Shown here: piece after piece, positions 5,690-7,057 of the stretch | How the letters are laid out: each line of letters opens with the position of its first letter | Position numbering within the stretch: position 1 is the stretch's first letter | Assembly: GCA_030679025.1 (NCBI GenBank) | Contig: JAUXTV010000022.1 | Coordinates: 1-7,057, forward strand | From: Candidatus Woesearchaeota archaeon | GTDB taxonomy: Archaea > Nanobdellota > Nanobdellia > SCGC-AAA011-G17 > UBA489 | Reading direction: 5' to 3' | Length of the DNA: 7,057 nt | Translations under genes and position numbers: made by a program | The notes under the pieces: generated by a model | Database searches by the model: none | What the model saw: the letters and a program-made list of their open reading frames with translations, nothing else | Told to the model about the DNA's origin: nothing

Positions 5690-7057
5690 AGCTCTTTAAC
5701 ACATTGACTCGGAAGAAAGAAGAATTGAAACCTATCAAAAAGGGTCAAATAGGCTTGTATACATGCGGTCCTACAGTATATCATTATGCACATATTGGAA
5801 ACTTAAGAACATATATCTTCGAAGATCTCCTAAAAAGAACTCTAATCTATGATGGACTCAAAGTAAATCACGTTATGAATATTACAGACGTAGGCCATCT
5901 AACCTCAGATCAAGACAGTGGCGAAGACAAAATGGAAGTCGGCGCTAAAAGAGAAAATAAAACTGCGTGGGAAATTGCTGAATTTTACACCAAAGCATTC
6001 CAGGCAGATATGAAAAAGCTCAATATGCTCCAGCCTAACAAATGGTGCAAAGCTACAGACCATATTAAAGAACAAATTGAATTAATTAAGCAATTAGAGA
6101 AGAAAGGGTATACTTACAAAATTGAAGATGGTATTTATTTTGATACGGGCAAGCTCAAGGACTACGGCAAATTAGCAAGATTAGACATCAAAGGATTACA
6201 AGAAGGTGCTCGTATAGATGTTCGTGGTAAAAAAAATAAAACTGATTTTGCTTTATGGAAATTCTCTCCTGAGGAAGGAAAAAGACAGATGGAATGGCCA
6301 TCCCCATGGAAAAAAGGATTCCCAGGCTGGCATCTTGAATGTTCTGCTATGGCACAAAAATACTTAGGCAACCCATTTGACATTCACTGTGGTGGTATAG
6401 ATCATATTCCAGTGCATCATACTAATGAAATTGCGCAAACTGAAGCAGCTACTGGTAAGCCATTAGCAAATATGTGGTTGCATGGAGAATTTCTTATAGA
6501 CAAAGAAGGAAAAATGTCTAAATCCAAAGGAGATACTTTGACAGTGGCTGTTTTAGAAGAAAAAGGATATGATCCTTTAGCTTACAGATATCTTTGTCTG
6601 ACAGCACATTATCGTATGCCTCTCAGTTTTTCATGGGAAGCTTTAGATGGTGCAAAAAATGCATTAAATCATCTGAAAGAAAAAGTACAAAGTCTCACAA
6701 TAAAAGATAAGAAAACAAAAAACAGTGAATCCTATCAAAAAAAGTTCAAAGAAGCAGTCAATGATGATCTCAATATGCCAAATGCTTTAGCAACTCTATG
6801 GGATGCTCTCAAAGATAACACATTAAGCAATGCTGATAAAAAAGAAATAATCCAACAAGCAGATAAAGTGCTAGGTCTTGATCTTACTAAGAAATCAAAA
6901 GCAGAAAAAATACCTACAGAAGTTTTACAATGGGCAAAAGAAAGAGAAGTTGCTCGAAAAGAAAAGAATTGGAAAAAATCAGACGAAGCCAGAGAAAAAA
7001 TAAAGCAAGCAGGATATCTCATTGAAGATAGTGAGCAAGGATTCAAGATCAAAAAAC
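5686..7057 (+). CDS. cysS: Cysteinyl-tRNA synthetase, 3' end just outside window
   Basis: This class I synthetase charges tRNA-Cys. The first 457 codons are present. The catalytic core has TCGPTVY with zinc ligand Cys27, the HIGH-type HIGN at 36-39, and further zinc ligands Cys219 (WHLEC), His244 and Glu248 (HHTNE), matching the Cys-Cys-His-Glu site of the family. KMSKS is intact at 276-280. The DALR-type helical domain and the C-terminal anticodon region follow, with the familiar AR...[21 protein letters not shown] block near the end. CysRS usually has about 460 residues, so the stop should lie just beyond the window. The ATG overlaps the NFACT stop codon (ATGA), which implies one mRNA and translational coupling. 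No TATA box or well-placed Shine-Dalgarno sequence precedes it. The [23 protein letters not shown] region resembles my recollection of CPR-bacterial enzymes more than classical archaeal ones. Confidence 0.96.
   Translation, partial: MKLFNTLTRKKEELKPIKKGQIGLYTCGPTVYHYAHIGNLRTYIFEDLLKRTLIYDGLKVNHVMNITDVGHLTSDQDSGEDKMEVGAKRENKTAWEIAEFYTKAFQADMKKLNMLQPNKWCKATDHIKEQIELIKQLEKKGYTYKIEDGIYFDTGKLKDYGKLARLDIKGLQEGARIDVRGKKNKTDFALWKFSPEEGKRQMEWPSPWKKGFPGWHLECSAMAQKYLGNPFDIHCGGIDHIPVHHTNEIAQTEAATGKPLANMWLHGEFLIDKEGKMSKSKGDTLTVAVLEEKGYDPLAYRYLCLTAHYRMPLSFSWEALDGAKNALNHLKEKVQSLTIKDKKTKNSESYQKKFKEAVNDDLNMPNALATLWDALKDNTLSNADKKEIIQQADKVLGLDLTKKSKAEKIPTEVLQWAKEREVARKEKNWKKSDEAREKIKQAGYLIEDSEQGFKIKK

Noticed and set aside
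5640..5700. Frameshift or assembly error truncating the NFACT gene
   Set aside because: The downstream frames encode CysRS from its true N-terminus immediately after the stop; no NFACT-R sequence follows in any frame.
6735..7052. Minus-strand open frame of 105 codons
   Set aside because: It lies opposite the C-terminal part of cysS, is rich in Ser, Phe and Leu as expected for the complement of Lys/Glu-rich coding sequence, and resembles no family.

Overview
The window looks like a piece of a small, AT-rich archaeal genome, most likely a DPANN-type archaeon (Woesearchaeota/Pacearchaeota-like). This placement is an inference from several signs. The tRNA-Phe gene is interrupted by an intron whose junctions fold into a bulge-helix-bulge (BHB) motif, the substrate of the archaeal splicing endonuclease. 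TATA boxes sit 25-30 bp upstream of start codons, as in leaderless archaeal transcripts. The valyl-tRNA synthetase carries archaeal-type motifs. One protein has an archaeal class III (prepilin-type) signal peptide, and the genes are packed with 4-nt overlaps.

Layout, left to right: (1) a minus-strand gene running off the left edge, with an HxH-x11-S-x2-D pattern suggesting a JAB/JAMM-type metal-dependent hydrolase (3-716); (2) a divergently transcribed cysteine-rich lipoprotein (832-1473); (3) a minus-strand valyl-tRNA synthetase (1470-3854) whose stop codon overlaps the lipoprotein stop tail to tail; (4) a minus-strand tRNA-Phe(GAA) with a 32-nt D-loop intron, 42 nt upstream of valS (3897-4002); (5) a divergent plus-strand pilin-like protein (4084-4608); (6) an NFACT-family protein (RqcH/Rqc2/NEMF relative) that stops before the NFACT-R domain (4640-5689); (7) cysteinyl-tRNA synthetase, coupled to it by an ATGA overlap and running off the right edge within a few residues of its expected end (5686-7057).

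Functionally, most of the window serves translation: two class I aminoacyl-tRNA synthetases, a tRNA, and a ribosome-quality-control-like factor co-transcribed with cysS. The other genes are cell-surface proteins (lipoprotein, pilin-like) and a putative JAMM protein. No mobile elements, CRISPR arrays or defence genes are visible. No stretch over 300 bases lacks a gene; the two longest gaps (717-831 and 4003-4083) are divergent promoter regions.

The two observations most worth following are the non-canonical D-loop intron of tRNA-Phe, which has a clean hBHBh' fold, and the shortened NFACT protein, which keeps the NFACT-N, HhH and coiled-coil parts but lacks NFACT-R and has Glu-Arg where the family usually has Asp-Arg.
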